Shown: positions 53,971 through 60,507 of the stretch, one piece after another
How positions within the stretch are numbered: the stretch's first letter is position 1
Layout of the letters: each line of letters begins with the position of its first letter
Notes under the pieces: generated by a model
What the model saw: only the letters and a program-made list of their open reading frames with translations
Database searches by the model: none
What the model was told of the DNA's origin: nothing
Made by a program: the position numbers and the translations under genes
DNA from: Halieaceae bacterium
GTDB lineage: Bacteria; Pseudomonadota; Gammaproteobacteria; Pseudomonadales; Halieaceae
Direction of reading: 5' to 3'
Length of the DNA stretch: 60,507 bases
Assembly (NCBI GenBank): GCA_902520195.1
Contig: CABYND010000011.1
Span: forward strand, 1-60,507

Positions 53971-54306
53971 ATGATCCCTCGCGGCCGCTCAATCTGCTTA
54001 CCTCTCTTTTTTTTAACTGGGATTTGCCACTCAGCTTCAGCAAACCAAGTAAATTGCGACGAAATCGTCTCGCAGACTGTTATGGAAATGAAAGCTGGGG
54101 CTAGCGGGTGGTGGACTGAAGATACGGCCCGAATGGCAGCCATGGCGGCCGCTACAGCCTGCTTCAAAACCAAGGCTGTTGAGATGACGAAAGCGCCCCC
54201 TCAAGAGAACGATAGTATCAAGTCGAACGAGTTTATGGGCCTCAAGGTGAGGCCATTAACTGGGCCCCCTAGCCGAAAACCATACCAACGTACTGACCGA
54301 GATTGA
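53971..54306 (+). CDS. Small putative secreted protein, unknown function
   Basis: A 111-residue protein I do not recognise. A signal peptide (ICLPLFFLTGICHSASA) is followed by a short mature domain with two cysteines: NQVNCDEIVSQTVMEMKAG and AAMAAATACFKTKA, which could form a helical hairpin with one disulfide. The tail is polar and Pro-rich. The ATG at 53971 has GGAG 9 bases upstream; an in-frame ATG at 53956 has none. It belongs to the AT-richer block. Confidence 0.55.
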   Translation: MIPRGRSICLPLFFLTGICHSASANQVNCDEIVSQTVMEMKAGASGWWTEDTARMAAMAAATACFKTKAVEMTKAPPQENDSIKSNEFMGLKVRPLTGPPSRKPYQRTDRD

Positions 54307-54438
54307 CCACTCGCTCATCCACTGACAGAAAAAGGCACCTCAACAGCGTCACCACAGTTAACCAAAACTAACCCTGTCAAATTGCTACTGTTAAAGTGAG
54401 GATCACATGAGTGGCCGGGGGGTACAAAGAGGAGTGCA

Positions 54439-55167
54439 TTAATCACCATCTGCAGGCGTAATGGATATCAGTTCAACATCAAACACCAGAGTTGCATTAG
54501 GCCCAATCATCTGGCCAGCACCGCCCTCTCCGTAGCCGAGCTCCGGGGGAATGATAAACTTGAATTTACCTCCGGGCTTCATCAACTGAAGGCCCTCGGT
54601 CCAACCGGGAATCACCTGCGTCAAGCCGAAAGTCACGGTCTGGCCACGCTCAATGCTGCTATCAAAGACCGAACCATCGATCAGTCGGCCCTCGTAGTGT
54701 ACCTCGACTGAGTCCGCGGCCACCGGGTTATCACCCTCGCCGGGCTCCATCACGATGTACTGCAGACCGGATTCAGTGGTTTGCACGTCCTCATTGGCAC
54801 TCATCTCTTCCATATACGCTTTGCCTGCCTCCAAGTTTGACTGCGCCTGCTCCACGCGCTCGGCTTCCGCTTCTGACTGACGCCGCTCCTGAAACGCAGA
54901 CATTTCGGTATTGATTTCCTCATCCGTCAGCCTTGCCTCGGCACCGGTCATCGCGTCCTCAAGACCGGCAGCGTAAGCGGCCGCATCGACCTGCATACCA
55001 TCAGCGGACATTCGCTGACCCATGCGCAGGCCAATGCCATAGCTGAGTCGCGCGTTGGTCGACTCCAGGGTGACTTCCTGCTCCTGCGAGGCGCCACCAC
55101 AGCCCAGCAGGGCCATCATCAGCCCAACCAGGGACAGGTGGCCGACTACTTTTATCGAGGTGCTCAT
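54439..55167 (-). CDS. FKBP-type peptidyl-prolyl isomerase lipoprotein (FkpA/Mip-like)
   Basis: A 242-residue envelope protein. The signal peptide ends in a lipobox LLGC, predicting lipid anchoring. An alpha-helical dimerisation region (about 35-130) precedes the FKBP domain with VEVHYEGRLIDGSVFDSS, VIPGWTEGLQLM and the ELGYGEGG and LVFDVELISI strands. It catalyses prolyl isomerisation and assists folding in the periplasm. I chose the ATG at 55167 (GGGAGA 9 bases before it) over a TTG two codons upstream. Confidence 0.92.
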   Translation of the reverse strand: MSTSIKVVGHLSLVGLMMALLGCGGASQEQEVTLESTNARLSYGIGLRMGQRMSADGMQVDAAAYAAGLEDAMTGAEARLTDEEINTEMSAFQERRQSEAEAERVEQAQSNLEAGKAYMEEMSANEDVQTTESGLQYIVMEPGEGDNPVAADSVEVHYEGRLIDGSVFDSSIERGQTVTFGLTQVIPGWTEGLQLMKPGGKFKFIIPPELGYGEGGAGQMIGPNATLVFDVELISITPADGD

Positions 55168-55209
55168 GCCCAACGTTCTCCCTGTTCCGTTTGCAATGGA
55201 GGGGCGATA

Positions 55210-55722
55210 CTACGTCGACTCGAGAAGCAGTGCCACCAGTTGCTCTCTTTCGGCGGCAAATTTACCGTGCTCAAAACCGGACAGCGTCAGCATATTAACG
55301 TTCATCCGCGCCGCGGCATGTTCCACGGTCTCTGCCGTCAACATTTCTCTGGTCATGTCGTCCTGAGCCGCACTGCGAAGTGACTCAGTGCTGACCCACA
55401 TCAACTCGGCTAGATGACGCTCCGCCTCGACCTCGAGCTGAAGCAAATGTCTTCGCGCGTCCTCTTTGGTCGCATCGCCCTTCCATTGCTCCCGCACAGC
55501 GCGCAGCGGCAACACCACGTTATCAATCCAGGTTCCCGTGGTGTCTCGCATTGCCGCAACATCGTGGTGTTCTAATCGGCGCCCTTCGGTAGATAACCAA
55601 GCAGCAAACAAGGCCTCCAGTATGACCAAGTCTGCCTGTGACTGTAGTGTCAGCAGCAGTGCTTGTGTGGGTTCCCGGGCATATTGTCTCAACGCCCAGT
55701 CCCAGAATGTTGCCACGGTCAA
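55210..55722 (-). CDS. TIGR02444/DUF2390 family protein
   Basis: A 170-residue mostly helical protein of unknown function. The family opening FWDWALRQYAREPTQALLLTLQ is visible as WDWAL and LLLTLQSQ near the N-terminus, followed by LEALFAAWLS and VVLPLRAVREQWK. The start is probably the TTG at 55722, with GGGAGG 7 bases upstream; a GTG at 55716 is the alternative. Its ribosome binding site lies within a G-rich four-tract motif. Confidence 0.8.
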   Translation of the reverse strand: MTVATFWDWALRQYAREPTQALLLTLQSQADLVILEALFAAWLSTEGRRLEHHDVAAMRDTTGTWIDNVVLPLRAVREQWKGDATKEDARRHLLQLEVEAERHLAELMWVSTESLRSAAQDDMTREMLTAETVEHAAARMNVNMLTLSGFEHGKFAAEREQLVALLLEST

Positions 55723-55723
55723 G

Positions 55724-55747
55724 CCCTAACCTCCCTCTCCCTCTCCC
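55724..55747 (-). other. G-quadruplex-forming motif over a ribosome binding site
   Basis: On the minus strand four GGG tracts occur (55745-55747, 55739-55741, 55733-55735, 55724-55726) with loops of 3, 3 and 6 bases. The motif includes the GGGAGG Shine-Dalgarno of the gene starting at 55722 and touches the stop codon of the upstream GIY-YIG gene. It could fold in the mRNA and limit translation. Confidence 0.6.
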
Positions 55748-56025
55748 TATTCTGCGCCCGCAATGATTGCCAGCTTTTGCTCCCTGCTGAGACGACGTAG
55801 CGCATGCTCCCTTTGCTGGGCATCGGATCGCGAGTCACAGGCCTCGGACCACACCAATGCCACCGGCCGACGCGCCTGGGTATAACGGGCGCCGCCAGCC
55901 AATTGCCCATTGTGTTGCTGAAGCCGTCTGGCCAGATCCGTGGTGACACCCACGTACAGCGACTGATCGGCACATTGCAAAAGATAGACCTGCCATGTTG
56001 CGTCTTGTCCTGTGTCTGTATTCAT
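55747..56025 (-). CDS. GIY-YIG domain protein (YhbQ/UPF0213-like)
   Basis: A 92-residue single-domain GIY-YIG nuclease-fold protein. The motif is VYLLQCADQSLYVGVT, with the conserved Arg in DLARRLQQHN and Glu in QQREHALRRL. UPF0213 proteins bind or nick DNA weakly; the biological role is unclear. No good ribosome binding site precedes the ATG. It is followed by the TIGR02444 gene after a 24-base gap that forms the G-rich motif. Confidence 0.87.
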   Translation of the reverse strand: MNTDTGQDATWQVYLLQCADQSLYVGVTTDLARRLQQHNGQLAGGARYTQARRPVALVWSEACDSRSDAQQREHALRRLSREQKLAIIAGAE

Positions 56026-56143
56026 TAGCTGATAACGGAGTAATGGTCAAAGCTTGCCGGTTGGCAGGCAGTGCGATATTTTCTCGTTGCCATGACACCA
56101 ATCCCAGACCGCGGCTGACACCCTGCCTGACAACGGAGCACCT

Positions 56144-56470
56144 ATGAGCGCTGAGATTCTGCACGTGACCGACGACAACTTCGACGCGGAGGTGCTCTCC
56201 AGCGACCTGCCCGTGCTGGTGGATTTTTGGGCCGAGTGGTGTGGCCCCTGCAAGATGATTGCCCCCATCCTCGAGGAGATTGCCACAGAATACGCGGGAA
56301 AGGTCAAAGTCTGTAAGGTCGACGTTGACGCCAACCCTGACATGCCGGGCAAGTTCAACATCCGCGGCATCCCGACCCTGATCATGTTTAAAGGCGGCAA
56401 TGCCGTAGACACCAAAGTCGGCGCGCTGTCCAAGACCCAACTGAGCGAATTTGTCGACAGCGTGGCTTAG
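56144..56470 (+). CDS. trxA: Thioredoxin 1
   Basis: A 108-residue thioredoxin. The redox site WCGPCK is within [15 protein letters not shown], the cis-Pro is in [12 protein letters not shown]. It reduces protein disulfides, including ribonucleotide reductase encoded at 3022-7190. GGAG lies 6 bases before the ATG. Its place directly upstream of rho is the usual trxA-rho order in gammaproteobacteria. Confidence 0.96.
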   Translation: MSAEILHVTDDNFDAEVLSSDLPVLVDFWAEWCGPCKMIAPILEEIATEYAGKVKVCKVDVDANPDMPGKFNIRGIPTLIMFKGGNAVDTKVGALSKTQLSEFVDSVA

Positions 56471-56810
56471 ACCAGCGTCGAATGTTAAGAGACGCCAGCC
56501 GAGATAAGGGGCCATAGATAGGTACCAACAGGTGGCAAAGGGGCATAAATACCCCTATATTTTTGCTGGACGCGCCCATCTTCGGGTGCTAACTTATAGT
56601 AATCGGGACCTGTGTGGCTCCCGTTGCACCCGAACTTCTCTTTTTTCACCATAGCAGCAAAGCCCTTGGCCAGCGAGCTGATTGAGTGAGCTTAGGGACC
56701 GTTCAGGTCAATTTCTACCCCGACCCGCACCAGCACAAGAAGCAACAAGTATCGGCGGGGCAGACCTTTTCCCTACTGAACCTTTTTATCTATCTATTCG
56801 GAAGCGATTC
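56471..56810 (+). promoter_or_regulatory. Long rho leader with C-rich, G-poor tract
   Basis: A 340-base gap between trxA and the rho start. It holds a weak terminator for trxA, a lone TATAGT -10-like element (56595-56600) without a good -35, and a C-rich tract at 56709-56748 (16 C against 5 G in 40 bases by my count) resembling a rut site. A short GTG-started frame at 56686-56904 overlaps the start of rho. In E. coli the rho leader mediates autoregulation by Rho. Confidence 0.45.
56539..56565 (+). terminator. Probable terminator after trxA
   Basis: Short stem AGGGG / CCCCT with an 8-base AT-rich loop, followed by ATATTTTTG. The stem is only five pairs, so efficiency may be partial. Confidence 0.45.
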
Positions 56811-58355
56811 GTGGAAGACCAAACCAGCACCAACACCGAAGAGTTGGAAGCCACCAACAGTGATGCCCCTAGCGATGAGGAGGCTACTGAAATCACCAAA
56901 ATGAACGGGCGAACCCTCAAGCTCAAAGCCCCCGAGGCTGAGCCATCTAGCGAGGCATCGGGCGACGCACCGACTGAAGCCGAGACGAGTGGTGAGAAGG
57001 GCGGTGAAGAAGCACCTCAGGGCCGCTCCCGACGGGGACGACAGCGACGTCCGCGTCGTGACCCCAACACCCCCAGCGAAAATCCCATGAGTCTGACCGA
57101 CCTGAAAAACAAGTCGACTCAGGAGCTGATTGATATGGCCCGAGAGATGGGCGTCGAGAACATGGCGCGCTCACGCAAGCAGGACATCATCTTTGCCCTG
57201 CTCAAGCGCCATGCCAAGAGCGGCGAAGACATCTGGGGCGATGGTGTATTGGAGATCCTGCAGGACGGCTTCGGATTCCTGAGATCGGCAGACAGTTCTT
57301 TTCTTGCTGGACCCGATGACATTTACGTGAGCCCTAGCCAGATTCGGCGCTTTAACTTGCGCACCGGCGACACCGTCACCGGCATGATTCGACCGCCCAA
57401 GGATTCCGAGCGTTACTTCGCGCTGCTGAAAGTGAAGGACGTTAATTTTGAGTCCCCGGAGAGCGCCAAAAGCAAGATCCTGTTTGAAAACCTCACGCCA
57501 CTCTTTCCCAATGAGCGCTTAACCCTGGAGAAGGGGAATGGCTCTACCGAGGACCTTACGGGTCGCCTGATTGACCTCGTGGCGCCGATTGGCAAGGGAC
57601 AGCGTGGACTTCTCGTCGCACCGCCGAAGGCTGGCAAGACGATCATGATGCAGAACATTGCGCAGGCGATCATCTCCAACAACCCCGAGTGTTACGTGAT
57701 CGTACTGCTCATCGACGAGCGGCCGGAAGAAGTGACCGAGATGCAGCGCTCGGTGGGCGCGCGCGGCGCCGAAGTCGTCGCCTCCACCTTCGATGAACCG
57801 CCCTCGCGCCACGTTCAGGTCGCCGACATGGTGATCGAAAAAGCCAAGCGGCTGGTAGAGCACAAACGCGACGTGGTCATCCTGCTCGACTCGATCACGC
57901 GCCTCGCCCGCGCCTACAATACGGTCATACCCAGCTCCGGCAAAGTACTGACCGGTGGTGTGGACGCCCACGCATTGGAGCGACCCAAGCGTTTCTTCGG
58001 CGCGGCCAGAAATATCGAGGAAGGCGGCAGCCTCTCCATTATTGCCACAGCGCTCATTGATACCGGCTCAAAGATGGATGAGGTGATCTACGAGGAATTC
58101 AAGGGCACCGGCAACATGGAGCTGCACCTCGATCGCAAGATTGCAGAAAAGCGGGTCTACCCCGCCATCAATATCCGTCGATCTGGAACCCGTCGCGAAG
58201 AGCTGCTGACCGGCGATGAAGAACTGCAGCGCATGTGGATTCTGCGCAAACTGCTCCACGGCATGGAAGATCTGCCGGCCATCGAGTTCCAGCTCGACAA
58301 GCTGAAGGATACCAAGTCCAACGAAGAGTTCTTTAAGTCAATGAAGCGGAAGTAA
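56811..58355 (+). CDS. rho: Transcription termination factor Rho with N-terminal extension
   Basis: An RNA-dependent hexameric helicase that ends transcription. The canonical Rho begins at [15 protein letters not shown] (57087) and runs 422 residues: RNA-binding cold-shock domain (GFGFLR), Walker [22 protein letters not shown], and the R-loop region [20 protein letters not shown]. In front lies about 92 residues of acidic low complexity ending in a basic patch ([15 protein letters not shown]). The GTG at 56811 has GGAAG 6 bases before it; the internal ATG at 57087 has no ribosome binding site, so I think the extension is translated. An open TTG frame from 56682 is less likely. Confidence 0.93.
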   Translation: MEDQTSTNTEELEATNSDAPSDEEATEITKMNGRTLKLKAPEAEPSSEASGDAPTEAETSGEKGGEEAPQGRSRRGRQRRPRRDPNTPSENPMSLTDLKNKSTQELIDMAREMGVENMARSRKQDIIFALLKRHAKSGEDIWGDGVLEILQDGFGFLRSADSSFLAGPDDIYVSPSQIRRFNLRTGDTVTGMIRPPKDSERYFALLKVKDVNFESPESAKSKILFENLTPLFPNERLTLEKGNGSTEDLTGRLIDLVAPIGKGQRGLLVAPPKAGKTIMMQNIAQAIISNNPECYVIVLLIDERPEEVTEMQRSVGARGAEVVASTFDEPPSRHVQVADMVIEKAKRLVEHKRDVVILLDSITRLARAYNTVIPSSGKVLTGGVDAHALERPKRFFGAARNIEEGGSLSIIATALIDTGSKMDEVIYEEFKGTGNMELHLDRKIAEKRVYPAINIRRSGTRREELLTGDEELQRMWILRKLLHGMEDLPAIEFQLDKLKDTKSNEEFFKSMKRK

Positions 58356-58364
58356 TCCCTCGTC

Positions 58365-59861
58365 ATGCCCAGCTTTGTCGACCTGAGGGAGTTCATTAGC
58401 GAGCTCGAGAAACGGGGCGACCTGGTCCGCATCACCGCTGAGGTCGACCCCAATCTGGAGATGACCGAAATCGCCGACCGTACCTTACGCGGCGGCGGCC
58501 CAGCACTGTTATTCGAAAACCCCAAAGGTTCTGATATTCCTGTACTCGCCAATCTGTTTGGCGCGGAGCGGCGCGTCGCACTCGGCATGGGCGAAGAGAC
58601 TGTCGAAGCTTTGCGCGATGTCGGCGAACTGCTGGCCTACCTGCGCCAACCCGATCCTCCTAAAGGCTTTCGGGATCTTGTGGACAAGGCGCCGCTGCTG
58701 AAAAAAATCCTGACCATGGGGCCTAACGTCGTCAAAAAGCCCCCCTGCCAACAGCAGGTGATCAGCGGTGACGCTGTCGACCTAACCCAACTGCCGATTC
58801 AAACCTGTTGGCCCGGCGACGTCGGTCCGCTGGTGACTTGGCCTCTGGTCATTACCCGCGGGCCAGAAAAAGAGCGCATGAATCTGGGTATCTACCGGAT
58901 GCAGCTGCTCGGTCACAACAAACTGATCATGCGCTGGCTATCGCATCGCGGCGGCGCGCTAGATTTTCGGGACTGGCACTTGAAGCGGCCCGGAGAGCCC
59001 TACCCCGTCGCTGTGGCGCTGGGCGCTGACCCGGCCACCACCCTAGGGGCCGTCACCCCGGTGCCTGATACCCTGTCCGAGTACGCTTTTGCAGGACTGC
59101 TGCGAGGCAAAAAAACCGACCTTGCCCAATGCGTCACCGACGTCTGCCGCAACAACGACCTGATGGTGCCCGCGCACTGCGAGATCATCCTTGAAGGTTA
59201 TATCGACCCCGGAGAGATGGCGGACGAGGGACCCTACGGCGATCACACCGGGTATTACAACGAGGTTGAGCGATTCCCGGTGTTCACCGTGGAGACCATC
59301 ACCACACGCGACAACCCGATTTATCACAGCACCTACACCGGCAGACCGCCGGATGAGCCGGCGATTCTCGGGGTGGCGCTCAATGAAGTATTTGTGCCGC
59401 TGCTTAAAAAACAGTTCCCCGAAATCAGTGATTTCTACTTACCGCCGGAGGGCTGTTCTTATCGCATGGCGGTGGTCACCATGCGAAAGGAGTATCCGGG
59501 TCATGCAAAGCGCGTGATGTTTGGCGTGTGGTCATTCCTGCGGCAGTTCATGTATACCAAGTTCATCATTGTCACTGACGATGATGTGAACGCGAGGTCC
59601 TGGGAGGATGTTATCTGGGCCATGACGACCCGAATGGATCCTGCCCGGGACTGCACCATCGTTGAGAATACACCGATCGACTATCTCGACTTTGCGTCCC
59701 CCGTGGCGGGGCTCGGCTCTAAGATTGGCATGGACGCCACCCACAAGTGGGAAGGCGAAACCGACCGGGAATGGGGCCGTACCATCGCGATGGACGCCGC
59801 CACACGCGAGCGCGTAGATATGTTGTGGGAGTCTCTTGGTATCAACTTGCCAGGCCGCTAG
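58365..59861 (+). CDS. ubiD: 4-hydroxy-3-polyprenylbenzoate decarboxylase
   Basis: A 498-residue UbiD-family decarboxylase of ubiquinone synthesis that uses prenylated FMN made by UbiX. Visible segments are [23 protein letters not shown] in the cofactor pocket and [18 protein letters not shown], which includes the catalytic acid near E288. The length is typical for the proteobacterial UbiD (about 490). It starts 9 bases after the rho stop, with only a distant ribosome binding site, so co-transcription with rho is possible. Confidence 0.95.
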   Translation: MPSFVDLREFISELEKRGDLVRITAEVDPNLEMTEIADRTLRGGGPALLFENPKGSDIPVLANLFGAERRVALGMGEETVEALRDVGELLAYLRQPDPPKGFRDLVDKAPLLKKILTMGPNVVKKPPCQQQVISGDAVDLTQLPIQTCWPGDVGPLVTWPLVITRGPEKERMNLGIYRMQLLGHNKLIMRWLSHRGGALDFRDWHLKRPGEPYPVAVALGADPATTLGAVTPVPDTLSEYAFAGLLRGKKTDLAQCVTDVCRNNDLMVPAHCEIILEGYIDPGEMADEGPYGDHTGYYNEVERFPVFTVETITTRDNPIYHSTYTGRPPDEPAILGVALNEVFVPLLKKQFPEISDFYLPPEGCSYRMAVVTMRKEYPGHAKRVMFGVWSFLRQFMYTKFIIVTDDDVNARSWEDVIWAMTTRMDPARDCTIVENTPIDYLDFASPVAGLGSKIGMDATHKWEGETDREWGRTIAMDAATRERVDMLWESLGINLPGR

Positions 59862-59892
59862 CTAAGCGAGCCCGAAAATTCTCGCGATACTG

Positions 59893-60507
59893 CTAGAGCA
59901 GGGCCGCCAAGGCCTCCGCCTCCAGCGCCGACGCCTCGGCCTCTTTACCCTGTTGGCGCAGACAGTCCGCCCAACCTGCAGCGTGTGACGCAGACGGATG
60001 ACGCGCGTGGGCGTCCGCCCAGAGGCCTGCTTCCGTCTCTGCATTACCCTCAATCCGTGCAATACGGGCCAATACAGCGAGGCACCCACCCTCACTGTCC
60101 TCATCGCGCCAACGCTCTAGCGCCTTTTTCATTTTCAGCAGCTGTTTATCGGGTAAGCCAATCATCGCCTCCAGCGTCACCGGTTCGCAATGCTGTTGCA
60201 GGCGTTCCCGGAGCACCCTCTGCAACGCATCCGCTTGAGACTGCAACGTACCCGCTTGCGCGTCCTGTCGCAGGATATCCAGTAACGCTGGCCACAGCGG
60301 TTGCTCAGGTGCTTTGAGCGACTCCGGGGCAAGCTTCCAGACGGACACCGCTGTGGATGCGTCGTCGGCCTCGGACAGCAGCGTTACCCAGGTTGTCCGC
60401 TCCCAAACGTTGATCTGCTCATCGGGTGCTATCCCGGCCTGCCGGACATCGGCCAGCAATTCCGTCAGTGGCTGCCAATCCCGTTGCAGATAGGCCACCT
60501 CAGCTCG
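59893..60507 (-). CDS. hemY: HemY-like TPR protein, C-terminal part (runs off the window)
   Basis: The last 204 or so codons of a gene whose start lies beyond position 60507. The translation is helical and TPR-like: VAYLQRDWQPLTELLADVRQAG, then WRDEDSEGGCLAVLARIARIEG and ASHAAGWADCLRQQGKEAEA. This fits the C-terminal domain of HemY, an inner-membrane protein linked to haem synthesis and usually encoded after hemX. The identification rests on the pattern alone. It converges with ubiD. Confidence 0.72.
   Translation of the reverse strand, partial: RAEVAYLQRDWQPLTELLADVRQAGIAPDEQINVWERTTWVTLLSEADDASTAVSVWKLAPESLKAPEQPLWPALLDILRQDAQAGTLQSQADALQRVLRERLQQHCEPVTLEAMIGLPDKQLLKMKKALERWRDEDSEGGCLAVLARIARIEGNAETEAGLWADAHARHPSASHAAGWADCLRQQGKEAEASALEAEALAALL

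Noticed and set aside
53898-54173. 91-codon frame antisense to the small secreted protein
   Set aside because: The sense frame has a good signal peptide and ribosome binding site; the antisense frame has neither.
56686-56904. Short GTG-started frame overlapping the start of rho
   Set aside because: It could be a leader peptide, but there is no ribosome binding site and no resemblance to known leader peptides; kept only as a note in the rho leader entry.
1-60507. CRISPR arrays, tRNA/rRNA genes, insertion sequences, attachment sites or prophage genes
   Set aside because: I looked for spaced direct repeats, cloverleaf-like segments, transposase or integrase motifs and terminal inverted repeats and saw none; a tRNAscan or ISfinder run would be needed to exclude them fully.

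Overview
The window reads as a chromosomal segment of an aerobic gammaproteobacterium. It carries a class Ia ribonucleotide reductase with a two-ATP-cone NrdA and a 415-residue Pseudomonas-like NrdB, a PhaD/phasin pair for polyhydroxyalkanoate, and Rho, UbiD, HemY, Hsp33 and ATP-type PEPCK of gammaproteobacterial type. The mixture of a TonB-dependent receptor, Rieske oxygenases, SnoaL-like proteins, curcumin-reductase-like MDR enzymes and acyl-CoA dehydrogenases suggests a marine OM60/NOR5 (Halieaceae)-like bacterium; that placement is inference. No tRNA, rRNA, CRISPR array, IS element or integrase is visible.

Layout. 0-8.8 kb is mostly housekeeping: grxD, argD-argF, nrdA-nrdB (with a promoter overlapping tandem NrdR-like boxes), then an esterase and a GFA-family protein. 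8.9-31.0 kb is an accessory catabolic island: a TonB-dependent receptor, three MDR reductases, a cytochrome P450, a small Rieske ferredoxin, two Rieske oxygenase alpha subunits, three SDR dehydrogenases, two SnoaL-like proteins, an ABM-fold protein, a TetR regulator, a DUF35/thiolase-like pair, an acyl-CoA synthetase and three acyl-CoA dehydrogenases (two forming an alpha/beta-type pair). 31.1-48.6 kb holds yqcC, dinG, an acyltransferase, rpsT, a PHA granule-associated protein, hslO, pckA, an RND efflux pair, a dehalogenase-like hydrolase, phasin and phaD, a peroxiredoxin, an SLC13 transporter and moaA. 48.6-60.5 kb holds a MoxR/von Willebrand pair, an AT-richer block (gshA, a porin, a small secreted protein), an FKBP, small conserved genes, trxA, rho with a long N-terminal extension, ubiD and the 3' end of hemY.

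The most interesting signal is a repeated 22-bp imperfect palindrome (half-sites AAACAARC and GYTTGTTT, spacer 6). It occurs five times: at all four divergent promoter regions of the island and upstream of its TonB receptor. At each site the right half overlaps a TTGYTT -35-like element followed 16-18 bp later by a -10-like element. A TetR gene lies beside the central copy. I infer one local regulator controlling uptake, ring or side-chain oxidation, CoA activation and beta-oxidation-like steps for an unidentified lipophilic compound, perhaps steroid- or terpenoid-like. The substrate cannot be read from sequence alone.
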